Assembly: GCA_946404495.1 (NCBI GenBank)
Contig: CAMJDT010000012.1
Location: 1-47,051 of the forward strand
Origin: an uncultured Bacteroidales bacterium
GTDB taxonomy: Bacteria; Bacteroidota; Bacteroidia; Bacteroidales; Paludibacteraceae
Length of the DNA: 47,051 nucleotides
Direction of reading: 5' to 3'
Below, piece after piece: positions 25,161 to 33,562 of this stretch (the stretch's first letter is position 1; each line of letters opens with the position of its first letter). The translations under genes and the position numbers were made by a program. The notes under the pieces are model-generated. The model was not told the origin of the DNA and did no database searches. It worked only from the letters and a program-made list of their open reading frames with translations.

Positions 25161-25295
25161 AAAAAACTCATTCTGACTTTTTTGGGGCCCCCGTATTGTG
25201 ATTTGAGACTATAAGATGCCGTCTCCAACGGCATAAAGAGTCCCAGACCTTCCTCCTTTTCCCAAAAAACTCATTCTGACTTTTTTGGGGCCCCC
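25101..25295 (+). repeat. 92-bp direct duplication of the terminator region
   Basis: 25101-25192 and 25204-25295 appear identical over 92 bases, 103 bases apart. The second copy lacks the GGAAGGTC part of the outer stem but keeps the inner hairpin and the TTTTTTGGGGCCCCC end. It is a tandem duplication just behind ssrA and before the htrA promoter. Confidence 0.85.
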
Positions 25296-25340
25296 ACTGC
25301 ATCTTTTTTTTTAATTATCAATATTCTCCTTTTTTCACTT

Positions 25341-25356
25341 TGGCACGGAGTTTGCA
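25341..25356 (+). promoter_or_regulatory. Sigma-54 (RpoN) type promoter of the HtrA gene
   Basis: TGGCACGGAGTTTGCA matches the sigma-54 consensus TGGCACG-N4-TTGCA. GG (25342-25343) and GC (25354-25355) are separated by the required 10 bases. No TAnnTTTG box is seen before the gene. This suggests control by an enhancer-binding activator. Confidence 0.7.
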
Positions 25357-25393
25357 ATATATACGTGCGAACAAATAAATTTTTGACGAAACT

Positions 25394-26872
25394 ATGAAAC
25401 CAATTTGGAAATCCCTTGGCCTCGTGGCACTCATAGCTGCCATCAGCGCCGCCACAACACTTACCGTTGTGCACTACTCTGCTCCGCAACCGTCCAACGC
25501 GCTCGCGTGGCACGACTCTGTTGCCGTACCTGCCGCCTACGGACGCTTTGCATCGCTGCCGCAAGCCGGCGAGACAGACTTCACCAACGCGGCCGAACTG
25601 TCGGTCAACGCCGTCGTGCACGTCAAGACGACCTACCGCAATTCGCCGCGTCAGAACACCGATCCATTCTTTGAGTTCTTCTTCGGTCGCCCCGACCTAC
25701 ACTACGAAGCGCCCGCGCAACAGGCCTCCGGTTCGGGTGTGATCATCTCATCGGACGGATATATCGTCACCAACAACCACGTCATCGACCGTGCGCAACA
25801 GATTCAGGTGGTGCTCAACGACAAACGCGAATACACCGCGACACTCGTCGGCACTGATCCGACCACGGACATCGCGCTGCTGAAGATCGACGAGACCAAC
25901 CTTCCGGTCATATTGATGGGTAATTCGGACGCGTTGCGCGTAGGCGAGTGGGTGCTGGCCGTAGGCAATCCCTTCAATCTCACCTCGACCGTCACCGCGG
26001 GCATCGTATCCGCCAAGGCGCGTAACATCAATATCCTCAATGCCGAGATGAAGATCGAGTCGTTTATCCAAACCGACGCGGCCGTCAATCCCGGTAACTC
26101 GGGCGGCGCACTGGTCAATACGCGCGGCGAACTCGTCGGTATCAATACCGCTATCGCTTCGCAGACGGGTTCCTACTCCGGCTACAGCTTTGCCGTGCCT
26201 ACGAGCATCGTGCAGAAGGTCGTAAGCGATATCCGTCAGTACGGCACCGTGCAACGTGCTATCCTCGGCGTACAGATGCGTGAGATCACATCCGAGTTGC
26301 AGAAAGAGGAGCACCTCCCGACCCTGCAAGGCGCCTATGTAGCCGATGTGCTCGAGGACGGAGCTGCCGAGAAAGCGGGTATACAGAGCGGCGATGTCAT
26401 CACCAAGATTGACAACACCGCCATCAAGACCACCACCGACCTGCAGGAACAGATAGGTCGTCACCGCCCGGGAGATGTAGTCACGATCACCCTTCTGCGC
26501 GACGGTAAGACCGTCACTGTGAAGGCGACGCTCACCAATCGCGAGGGCGGTACCGGCTTCATATCTGCTGATAACAAGGCATCCGTGCTGGGCGCTACCT
26601 TTGCCGAACTGACCGACAAACAGAAAGAACGTCTCGGCATCAACTACGGCTTGCAGATCCGTTCGCTCAAGACGGGCAAACTCAAAGCCGCCGGTGTGCC
26701 GTCCGACTTCATCATCCTCAAGGCTAACAGCCGTGCCATCCGCACCGAGGAAGACCTCAACGAAGTAGTTCGCCGTGCGTCTGCAGCACCCGAACGCGAC
26801 CGCGTACTCTTCCTCACCGGCTGCACGCCGCAAGGACGTATCCTCTACTTCGCTATCAATCTCGCGGAGTAA
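25394..26872 (+). CDS. HtrA/Deg-family periplasmic serine protease
   Basis: 492 residues. The N-terminal hydrophobic segment (about 5-27) anchors or exports the protein. The trypsin-like domain has the full triad: His129 in TNNHVI, Asp159 in TTDIALLKI and Ser236 in NPGNSGGAL. Two PDZ domains follow, about 290-385 (LGVQMREIT, GDVITKIDNTAI) and about 400-492. HtrA/Deg proteins degrade or refold damaged envelope proteins. The start was chosen for the signal anchor, 38 bases after the sigma-54 promoter at 25341-25356. Regulation by sigma-54 would tie it to a dedicated envelope-stress activator; that is inferred. A 14-bp bidirectional terminator follows at 26879-26919. Confidence 0.95.
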   Translation: MKPIWKSLGLVALIAAISAATTLTVVHYSAPQPSNALAWHDSVAVPAAYGRFASLPQAGETDFTNAAELSVNAVVHVKTTYRNSPRQNTDPFFEFFFGRPDLHYEAPAQQASGSGVIISSDGYIVTNNHVIDRAQQIQVVLNDKREYTATLVGTDPTTDIALLKIDETNLPVILMGNSDALRVGEWVLAVGNPFNLTSTVTAGIVSAKARNINILNAEMKIESFIQTDAAVNPGNSGGALVNTRGELVGINTAIASQTGSYSGYSFAVPTSIVQKVVSDIRQYGTVQRAILGVQMREITSELQKEEHLPTLQGAYVADVLEDGAAEKAGIQSGDVITKIDNTAIKTTTDLQEQIGRHRPGDVVTITLLRDGKTVTVKATLTNREGGTGFISADNKASVLGATFAELTDKQKERLGINYGLQIRSLKTGKLKAAGVPSDFIILKANSRAIRTEEDLNEVVRRASAAPERDRVLFLTGCTPQGRILYFAINLAE

Positions 26873-26878
26873 AAAAAG

Positions 26879-26919
26879 AATTGCCCAAATGCGGTGCTCT
26901 GACCTGCATTTGGGCAATT
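26879..26919. terminator. Bidirectional terminator between convergent genes
   Basis: AATTGCCCAAATGC (26879-26892) pairs perfectly with GCATTTGGGCAATT (26906-26919), loop of 13. An A-run precedes it (26871-26877, a T-run for the minus strand). Confidence 0.85.
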
Positions 26920-26959
26920 ATTCACTTTTCTAAATGACTTGTAACGCTTGAGCTATTTA

Positions 26960-27421
26960 TTACAAGTCGCCGAACCAACCGTGCCCTAAATCCCAATGCT
27001 CGTCATAACGGAATTCAAAATATGGCAAGGCAAAGTACCGCTCAAGCAAAGCTGTCAATTCCTCCTCAATATCTTTTGCCCACTGACCAACAAACACCAC
27101 AAAATGATCTACTGCCCATGATACTCGTCCTCGTGGTACCTGCGTATAATCTCCGCTAAACTTTGTAGGTTCGTGCTTGGCTAACGCCTTAAAATACTGT
27201 TTCTGCCATATTTGGCGATGTAAGGTTTGATAGTTGATATAGGGTAAACCTTTGTCAGCTGCTTCTTCCACCATTTTCGGCGTCAGTTCTTTTTTATACA
27301 CGCCAAAGAAATCGTGCTCTTGAGGATCATACCAGAAAATCCCGACAGCCGGCATAGGCTCATCAAAAGACTTCATGTCTTTCATAATAGCCTCTTTCTC
27401 TTTTTGCGATAAAGTAGTCAT
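26960..27421 (-). CDS. Conserved-looking hypothetical protein
   Basis: 153 residues, soluble, no signal peptide or membrane segment, rich in aromatic and acidic residues. PAVGIFWYDPQEHDFFGVYKKEL near the start suggests an alpha/beta fold; RGRVSWAVDHFVVFVGQW lies in the middle, and the end is FRYDEHWDLGHGWFGDL. I do not recognise the family. It has its own promoter at 27453-27484 and shares the terminator at 26879-26919 with the HtrA gene, so it is a single-gene unit. Confidence 0.8.
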   Translation of the reverse strand: MTTLSQKEKEAIMKDMKSFDEPMPAVGIFWYDPQEHDFFGVYKKELTPKMVEEAADKGLPYINYQTLHRQIWQKQYFKALAKHEPTKFSGDYTQVPRGRVSWAVDHFVVFVGQWAKDIEEELTALLERYFALPYFEFRYDEHWDLGHGWFGDL

Positions 27422-27452
27422 AATGATTATTTCATAAAAACCTTTTCGCCTG

Positions 27453-27484
27453 CAAAGGTACTACTTTTTTCTCAATTACGCAAA
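27453..27484 (-). promoter_or_regulatory. Promoter of hypothetical gene 26960-27421
   Basis: Minus strand TTTG 27484-27481, 20 bases, TACCTTTG 27460-27453. Confidence 0.75.
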
Positions 27485-27525
27485 TATTTCACAAAAAAAG
27501 TGCTCTACGGAAGCACTTTTTGCAA

Positions 27526-28782
27526 TTACGCTTCGCGGAGGAGGAAGAGCTTGTCGCCTCTGCGAACGGGTTCGGGGGTGCGGACAGCGAAGAACTTCGC
27601 CTGCAAGACCTCCTCGGCCGGATGTCCGGCTTCGTCGTGGAGGTCGTGGGCGGGGATTTCCAGCGCACCGGTTGTTTCGCCGGTAACGAGCAGCCGGTCG
27701 CCCTCCTTAATGGACGGCAGGGCTTCCAGGTAGAACTCCGCCACGGAGAGGTTCTTGTAGAAATTGGTACACCGTCCGGCATAGACCTTCTTGAGGGTAG
27801 CCTGACTGCCGTAGTGGTGCGTCCATTCGCCGAGACGCTGCCCGAGGTAATAGCCGTTCCAGAAGCCGCGATTGAAGACCGTCGAAAGGCGGGTGTTCCA
27901 GTCCTCGATACGCGGCGTGATCAGCGCATCGTCGCGATACAGTCCTTGCTGCCAAGCCTGCACGGCTTCCTTATAACAACCGACAACTGTCTTGACGTAC
28001 TCTGCGCCGCGTGCGCGACCCTCGATCTTGAGCACCCGTACGCCCGCATCGAGCATCTTGTTGAGGAAATGAATCGTCTTCAGGTCCTTGGGGGACATGA
28101 TATACTGGTTGTCCACCTCCAGTTCGATCTCCGACTCCTTGTCATGCACGATATAACCGCGCCGGCATATCTGCATGCACGCTCCGCGATTAGCAGAGGC
28201 GTTGAGGTTATTGAGCGAGAGATAGCACTTGCCGCTGACGGCCATGCAGAGTGCTCCGTGGCAGAACATCTCGATACGGATCGGTTCGCCCTTGGGGCCG
28301 CAGATATGCTGCTCGACGATGTCACGATGAATCTGAGCTACCTGCTCGAGATTAAGTTCGCGCGCCAGCACGACCACATCGGCGTATTGGGCATAGAAGC
28401 GCAAGGCCTCGGTATTGGCGATATTGAGTTGGGTGGATAGATGCACCTCGACACCTTGGCTGTGTGCATATTGCAGCGCGGCGATGTCGGAGGCAATGAT
28501 GGCATCCAGACCGGCCTCCTTGGCATTGTCCACGATCTCGCGCATCAGCGTCATATCCTCCGGATAGAGCACCGTATTGAGCGTCAGATAGGTCTTCACG
28601 CCCGCTTCCTTGCAACGACGAACGATCTCATGGAGGTCGGCCGTGGTGAAATTAGCCGACGAACGCGAACGCATATTGAGGCGCTCTACCCCGAAGTAGA
28701 TACTGTCCGTTTTCGCCTGCAAGGCTGCAGCGAGGCTCTCCCACGAGCCAACGGGTGCCATTATTTCGATTTGATCAGCCAT
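27526..28782 (-). CDS. Peptidase U32-like tRNA/rRNA hydroxylation protein (TrhP-like)
   Basis: 418 residues. [28 protein letters not shown] is the start of the U32 TIM barrel. Cysteines in [19 protein letters not shown] and [14 protein letters not shown] form the expected iron-sulphur site, and [13 protein letters not shown] is a further family signature. The length fits TrhP (YegQ), which takes part in prephenate-dependent 5-hydroxyuridine formation in tRNA, better than the longer RlhA. The assignment between the two is inferred. The gene overlaps asd by 22 bases and ends the acpP-fabF-asd unit. Confidence 0.85.
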   Translation of the reverse strand: MADQIEIMAPVGSWESLAAALQAKTDSIYFGVERLNMRSRSSANFTTADLHEIVRRCKEAGVKTYLTLNTVLYPEDMTLMREIVDNAKEAGLDAIIASDIAALQYAHSQGVEVHLSTQLNIANTEALRFYAQYADVVVLARELNLEQVAQIHRDIVEQHICGPKGEPIRIEMFCHGALCMAVSGKCYLSLNNLNASANRGACMQICRRGYIVHDKESEIELEVDNQYIMSPKDLKTIHFLNKMLDAGVRVLKIEGRARGAEYVKTVVGCYKEAVQAWQQGLYRDDALITPRIEDWNTRLSTVFNRGFWNGYYLGQRLGEWTHHYGSQATLKKVYAGRCTNFYKNLSVAEFYLEALPSIKEGDRLLVTGETTGALEIPAHDLHDEAGHPAEEVLQAKFFAVRTPEPVRRGDKLFLLREA

Positions 28783-29762
28783 TCTGCTATTTGTACTGCA
28801 TTAAGGGCGGCACCCTTGCGGATCTGGTCGCTGACGCAGAAGAAACTCAGTCCGTTAGCGTCTGCCAGGTCCTTGCGGATACGTCCCACAAACACCTCAT
28901 CCTTGCCACTCAGGAACAGAGGCATCGGATAGCGTTTCTCGTCCGGTTCGTCCATGAGCGCACAACCGGGCGATGTACGGAAGGCCTCACGGGCTTCCTC
29001 GATGCTGACCGGTCGCTCGGTCTCTACCCAGACGCTCTCGCTATGCGCGCGCAGCGAAGGCACGCGTACACAGGTTGCGCTCACACGCACTTCGGAGTGC
29101 ATGATCTTGCGCGTCTCGTTGTACATCTTCATCTCCTCCTTGGTGTAACCGTTGTCGGTGAAGACATCGATCTGGGGGATGAGATTATACGCCAACTGAT
29201 AGGGGAACTTGCGGACGGTCACCTCTTCGCCTGCAACCAACTGCCGGTACTGCTCCTGCAGCTCCTGCATCGCTTGTGCTCCGGCGCCCGAAGCTGCCTG
29301 ATAGGTCGCTACATGTACGCGAAGAACGGGACAGATGTTGTTGAGTGCCTGCAGGGCTACCACCAGTTGGATCGTGGTGCAGTTAGGATTGGCGATGATA
29401 TTACGCGGCCGAGTCAGTGCATCCACTGCATTCACTTCGGGCACCACCAAGGGCACATCGTCGTCCATGCGGAAAGCCGACGAGTTATCAATCATGATCG
29501 CGCCAAAGCGTGTGATGTCGTCGGCGTACTCCCGGGACACCGAAGCTCCGGCTGAGACAAAGGCGATGTCAATATCGCGGAACTGATCGCCGTGCTTGAG
29601 TTGCTCCACCGCATAGTCCTGTCCGCAGAACGTATAACGCTGTCCTGCACTCCTTTCCGATCCGAACAGGCGCAATTCACTTACCGGGAAGTTCCGTTCC
29701 GAGAGCACCTTCAGCAACTCTTGGCCTACAGCGCCTGAAGCTCCGACAATCGCGATTCTCAT
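28761..29762 (-). CDS. asd: Aspartate-semialdehyde dehydrogenase
   Basis: 333 residues. The NADP-binding start is [19 protein letters not shown]. The catalytic Cys128 is in NPNCTTIQ. The substrate-binding Arg and His lie in [13 protein letters not shown] and [16 protein letters not shown]. The enzyme reduces aspartyl phosphate to aspartate semialdehyde on the way to lysine/diaminopimelate, threonine and methionine. It follows fabF after a gap formed by heptads and overlaps the U32 gene by 22 bases. Linkage of asd with fatty-acid genes is unusual in function but may reflect cell-envelope supply. Confidence 0.95.
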   Translation of the reverse strand: MRIAIVGASGAVGQELLKVLSERNFPVSELRLFGSERSAGQRYTFCGQDYAVEQLKHGDQFRDIDIAFVSAGASVSREYADDITRFGAIMIDNSSAFRMDDDVPLVVPEVNAVDALTRPRNIIANPNCTTIQLVVALQALNNICPVLRVHVATYQAASGAGAQAMQELQEQYRQLVAGEEVTVRKFPYQLAYNLIPQIDVFTDNGYTKEEMKMYNETRKIMHSEVRVSATCVRVPSLRAHSESVWVETERPVSIEEAREAFRTSPGCALMDEPDEKRYPMPLFLSGKDEVFVGRIRKDLADANGLSFFCVSDQIRKGAALNAVQIAEWLIKSK

Positions 29763-29768
29763 CCTTGT

Positions 29769-29817
29769 CTCCTTTCACCTTTCAACTTTCACTTTTCAAC
29801 TTTCACTTTTCAACTTT
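29769..29817 (-). repeat. Heptad tract 6, between fabF and asd
   Basis: Seven units on the plus strand: CTCCTTT, CACCTTT, then CAACTTT alternating with CACTTTT. The tract fills most of the 40-base gap and enters the end of fabF, where it encodes the final KVEK and the stop codon. Confidence 0.9.
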
Positions 29818-31062
29818 CTTGACGATCAAGCAGGCGTTATGTCCGCCGAAGCCGAAGTTATTGCTCATGGCGGCACGCATCTCGCGTTTTTGGGCCTGAT
29901 TGAAAGTGAGGTTGAGTTTATAGTCGATGTTCTCGTCCTCGTCGCCTTCCTCGTGGTTAATCGTAGGCGGTACGACACCGTCACGCAGCGCCATAATGGA
30001 AGCGATCGCCTCGACTGCGCCGGTACCACCGAGCAGGTGACCGGTCATCGACTTGGTAGACGATATACTCAGCCGATAGGCATCCTCGCCCCACACCTGT
30101 TTGATAGCCGTCAGTTCGGCCACATCTCCGAGCGGAGTGCTGGTGCCGTGCGTATTGATATAATCGATATCCTCGGGACGGAGTCCTGCATCCTGCAGGG
30201 CCAACTGCATCACGCGCGCCGCACCCTGACCGGTGGGCTCGGGAGCGGTCATATGATAAGCGTCCGCATTGGTAGCAGCGCCTGCCAGTTCGGCCAGGAT
30301 CGTTGCTCCGCGACGTACGGCATGTTCGTATTCCTCGAGGATGAGACAGCCGGCACCTTCGCCGATGATGAAACCGTCGCGCGACTTGGAATAGGGACGG
30401 CAGGCCGTTTCGGGCGAGTCGTTGCGCGTAGAGAGTGCACGCATGGCATTGAAGCCGCCTACGCCGCCGGTCGTGATACATGCCTCACTGCCTCCGGTGA
30501 CCATAACATCAGCGCGCCCCAGACGAATCGCGTCGAGTGCAGCAGCGATCGCATTGCCCGACGAGGCACACGCGGCGGATACCGAGTAGTTCAGACCTTT
30601 CAGACCGTAGAGCAACGAGATATGTGCCGAACCCATGTTGGGAATCGATTTGGGGATATAGAAGGGACCAAAGCGAGGCGTTCCGTCGCCCTGAACAAAG
30701 TCTACATGTTCGCCCAGCAGCGTAGTCAGACCTCCCATGCCTGTACCCCAGATCACGCCGATACGGTCGGCATCCTCTTCCTGCATATTAAGCCGCGAAT
30801 GTTCCATCGCCTCCTTGGCAGCTGCTATAGCGAGCTGGGCATAGCGATCCAACTTACGGGCCTCCTTGCGGTCCATGATCGTCGTGATATCAAAGTCCTT
30901 TACCTCGGCAGCGAACTGTGTCTTGAAATTCGCGGCATCAAACAGCGTAATAGGTCCTACGCCGCTCTTGCCTTCCTTCATCGCCTGCCACATCTCCGGC
31001 ACACTGTTTCCTATCGGTGTGATTGCACCAATGCCGGTCACTACTACTCGTTTTGTTTCCAT
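29803..31062 (-). CDS. fabF: Beta-ketoacyl-ACP synthase II
   Basis: 419 residues, the normal length. The Cys-His-His catalytic set is complete: Cys165 in SAACASSGNA, His in NTHGTSTPLGD and His in SMTGHLLGGTG. The N-terminus KRVVVTGIGAITPIGN is typical. It extends acyl-ACP chains in fatty-acid synthesis. It lies 67 bases behind acpP, with a terminator-like hairpin between them. Its last codons and stop are part of heptad tract 6. Confidence 0.97.
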   Translation of the reverse strand: METKRVVVTGIGAITPIGNSVPEMWQAMKEGKSGVGPITLFDAANFKTQFAAEVKDFDITTIMDRKEARKLDRYAQLAIAAAKEAMEHSRLNMQEEDADRIGVIWGTGMGGLTTLLGEHVDFVQGDGTPRFGPFYIPKSIPNMGSAHISLLYGLKGLNYSVSAACASSGNAIAAALDAIRLGRADVMVTGGSEACITTGGVGGFNAMRALSTRNDSPETACRPYSKSRDGFIIGEGAGCLILEEYEHAVRRGATILAELAGAATNADAYHMTAPEPTGQGAARVMQLALQDAGLRPEDIDYINTHGTSTPLGDVAELTAIKQVWGEDAYRLSISSTKSMTGHLLGGTGAVEAIASIMALRDGVVPPTINHEEGDEDENIDYKLNLTFNQAQKREMRAAMSNNFGFGGHNACLIVKKVEK

Positions 31063-31075
31063 CGTATATAGTCAT

Positions 31076-31109
31076 AAAAACGAGTCTACGGCTGTTGGTC
31101 GCAGACTCG
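31076..31109 (-). terminator. Attenuator-like terminator between acpP and fabF
   Basis: On the minus strand CGAGTCT (31109-31103) pairs with AGACTCG (31087-31081), stem extended by CG pairs, followed by TTTTT (31080-31076). It would lower fabF transcription relative to acpP. Confidence 0.7.
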
Positions 31110-31129
31110 AATACATCATTTAAAGGGGA

Positions 31130-31366
31130 TTAAGCGGTAGCTTTCTCGATGTACTCAATAACATCACGCACCGTCGAAATCTTCTGTGTATCCTCATCAG
31201 GAATCGAGATATTGAACTCTTTCTCGAAATCCATGATCAGTTCTACAGTGTCCAACGAATCAGCGTTGAGGTCAGCTGCAAAACTTGCTTCGGGGGTAAC
31301 TTGCGATTCTTCCACACCCAGCTTGTCAACGATAATAGCTTTTACTTTCGATTCAATGTCTGACAT
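31130..31366 (-). CDS. acpP: Acyl carrier protein
   Basis: 78 residues, strongly acidic. Ser37 in [11 protein letters not shown] is the 4'-phosphopantetheine attachment site, and the four-helix pattern is intact. ACP carries growing acyl chains for FabF and other enzymes. It is first in the unit, with a promoter at 31432-31463 and a leader of about 60 bases. Confidence 0.98.
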   Translation of the reverse strand: MSDIESKVKAIIVDKLGVEESQVTPEASFAADLNADSLDTVELIMDFEKEFNISIPDEDTQKISTVRDVIEYIEKATA

Positions 31367-31431
31367 AATTTTTATACTTTATAAGTTAATATTTTTCGTT
31401 GTCTCATTGTGCCTTCACACAAATTAGCCGA

Positions 31432-31463
31432 CAAAAGTACACTTTTTTTTTGAATTATGCAAA
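31432..31463 (-). promoter_or_regulatory. acpP promoter
   Basis: Minus strand TTTG 31463-31460, 20 bases, TACTTTTG 31439-31432. Confidence 0.8.
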
Positions 31464-31521
31464 TTTTTAGGGCACTAATCGTACAATTGTAACCCTAAAA
31501 TAGCAATTTTATGCAATTTTT

Positions 31522-33318
31522 TCAAAATTTTCGAGCAATTTCATCCTCACTTATGCGCAAAAGCACCATTTTTCCGTCCGGAGTACGCGTGAAGGAGTTG
31601 AGGTGAAAAAGTTGGTCCATGAGCTCCCGCATCTGACCCTCCGTCATGGTCTGCTGACCGCCTGCGGCACTATAGGCCAGCGACAAGGCTAGACTCTTCT
31701 GCCACTCTTCGCGCACCGACGAACCGGTAGCAGTCACCTCCGCGAGGATATTCTGCAGCACTGCCAAGGCGTTCTGACCGTTCAGTTGCGGTGGGACAGC
31801 ATTGACCGAGAAACTGAGCGGTGATAACTGCTCCAACTCGAATCCCAGGTACCTTAAATCGTCCTTCAGGCTCAAGACCGTCGGCACCTGTTCGGCATTC
31901 AGGTCCCAGATGTCGGGGAACAAGAGCTGCTCCCTCACGCCCTGCTGCGCGCGAATCTGGCGCATATATATATCATATAGTACGCAAGCGCGCGCACGCA
32001 CACGATGGATGAGGAGTATTCCTTCCTTGTCCGGCACGACGATATAGCGGTTACCCACCGCCGTCGGCGTACCCGTAGGAGTCTCTACGGTAAAGAGCGT
32101 CTGCTCCCGGCCTTCGCGCTCCATGGGTTCCGCGATCGGCTCCTGCGATTTGGGCAAACCTTCATAGAGTTTCTGCCAATCCTTGGAGACCTGCGTAGCG
32201 GAATGGAAGGGATTATAGTGCGACTCATTGGATATACGCGGCATCTCGTACTTCTGCTCGCCGAGACGGCTTACCGGCATATCGGGACGACCTTCCACGT
32301 CGAAATCCAGCGAAGGGCTCACGTTGAACTTACCCAAAGCCTCTCGCACAGCGGCCAGCAGGATTTGGAAAATCATCTGCTCGTCCTGGAACTTGATCTC
32401 CGTCTTAGTCGGATGAATATTGACATCGATACTCTCCGGATCGACGTCGAAATAGACGAAGTAACTCGGGTTCATATCGGCGCCGAGCGTACCGGCATAG
32501 GCGGTCAGTATTGCCTTATGGAAATAGGGATGACGCATATAGCGTCCGTTGACGAACAGATACTGCTGCGGCTGCTTACCGGCCGACTCGGGTTTGCCCA
32601 CAAAGCCGTGGATCGACACCAGTTCGCTCTCCACCTTGATATCCACGAAATGCGAAGTATAGTCCTGCTTCAGGGAACGTGAGAAGAGTTGTCCGATGCG
32701 TTGTTTCTCGGTGCCTGCCGGCAGGTCGAAGAGGATCTCATCGTTGTGAACGAGCGTGAACTGCACCTGGGGCCACACCAGCACGATGCGGTAGAAGTCC
32801 TGAATGAGGTTGCGCAGTTCGGTCTGGTCGGTCTTGAGGAACTTACGACGAACGGGGACGTTGTAAAAGAGGTTCTTAACCTTGATGTTGGTACCTACGG
32901 GGCAGGCGGCTAATTCCTGGCGCACCACGTCCGAACCGGCTATCTCCAATAGCGTGCCAATCTCGTCCTCCTGCCTGCGGGTCAGCACTTCCACATGTGC
33001 TACGGCACATATACTGGCCAGCGCCTCGCCGCGGAACCCCATTGTGCGGAGCCGGAAGAGGTCGGCCGCCTCCTTGATCTTGGAGGTAGCGTGCCGCTCA
33101 AAAGCCATTCGGGCATCCGTCTCGCTCATACCCGATCCGTTGTCGATCACCTGCAGCAGGGTTCGGCCGGCATCGCGCACGATGACCTGGATATGCGTAG
33201 CCCCCGCATCCAGCGAGTTCTCCACCAACTCCTTGAGGCAGGAGGCGGGACGCTGGATGACCTCACCGGCTGCTATTTGGTTGGCCACACTATCGGGTAA
33301 GAGACGAATGATATCCAT
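31522..33318 (-). CDS. mutL: DNA mismatch repair protein MutL, endonuclease motif degenerate
   Basis: 598 residues. The GHKL ATPase motifs are intact: ELVENSLDAGAT, DNGSGM, FERHATSKI and GFRGEALASI. HPTKTEIKF closes the N-terminal half. In the C-terminal dimerisation domain the place normally holding DQHRAH (the start of the metal-binding endonuclease motif) reads HRVRAR (near residue 438). A later motif region, SLAYSAAGGQQTM, also differs from relatives known to me. MutL without nuclease activity would need another nicking enzyme. It is the last gene of the TPR lipoprotein/small membrane protein/mutL operon, 6 bases after the small gene. Confidence 0.93.
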   Translation of the reverse strand: MDIIRLLPDSVANQIAAGEVIQRPASCLKELVENSLDAGATHIQVIVRDAGRTLLQVIDNGSGMSETDARMAFERHATSKIKEAADLFRLRTMGFRGEALASICAVAHVEVLTRRQEDEIGTLLEIAGSDVVRQELAACPVGTNIKVKNLFYNVPVRRKFLKTDQTELRNLIQDFYRIVLVWPQVQFTLVHNDEILFDLPAGTEKQRIGQLFSRSLKQDYTSHFVDIKVESELVSIHGFVGKPESAGKQPQQYLFVNGRYMRHPYFHKAILTAYAGTLGADMNPSYFVYFDVDPESIDVNIHPTKTEIKFQDEQMIFQILLAAVREALGKFNVSPSLDFDVEGRPDMPVSRLGEQKYEMPRISNESHYNPFHSATQVSKDWQKLYEGLPKSQEPIAEPMEREGREQTLFTVETPTGTPTAVGNRYIVVPDKEGILLIHRVRARACVLYDIYMRQIRAQQGVREQLLFPDIWDLNAEQVPTVLSLKDDLRYLGFELEQLSPLSFSVNAVPPQLNGQNALAVLQNILAEVTATGSSVREEWQKSLALSLAYSAAGGQQTMTEGQMRELMDQLFHLNSFTRTPDGKMVLLRISEDEIARKF

Positions 33319-33324
33319 CGCTTT

Positions 33325-33558
33325 TTATCGCAAGAAGAAATACAAGGCCAAGGCCAACACCAGCAGCGCCAGCCAGAAGGTCAGCTTGGATTGGTTCTTG
33401 GCCCGCTGAGTTGACATGTTCTTCTCATGTTCCTCGCGGAAGGAGCCATGATGCAGGCGCGCAAGTTTTTGCTTGCGCGCCTCTTTTTCCTCGTCGTAGT
33501 AAATGGGGCGATAGTCCCACTCACGGGGTTTCCTTACTTTGGGAAACAGGATCGACAT
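33325..33558 (-). CDS. Small membrane protein of unknown function
   Basis: 77 residues. The N-terminal half is basic and soluble (FPKVRKPREWDYRPIYYDEEKEARKQ) and the C-terminus is one membrane helix, FWLALLVLALALYFFLR, so it is probably tail-anchored in the inner membrane with the basic part in the cytoplasm. Genes of this type occur next to mutL in Bacteroidetes, to my memory; no function is known. It is separated from its neighbours by 4 and 6 bases. Confidence 0.82.
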   Translation of the reverse strand: MSILFPKVRKPREWDYRPIYYDEEKEARKQKLARLHHGSFREEHEKNMSTQRAKNQSKLTFWLALLVLALALYFFLR

Positions 33559-33562
33559 CTAT

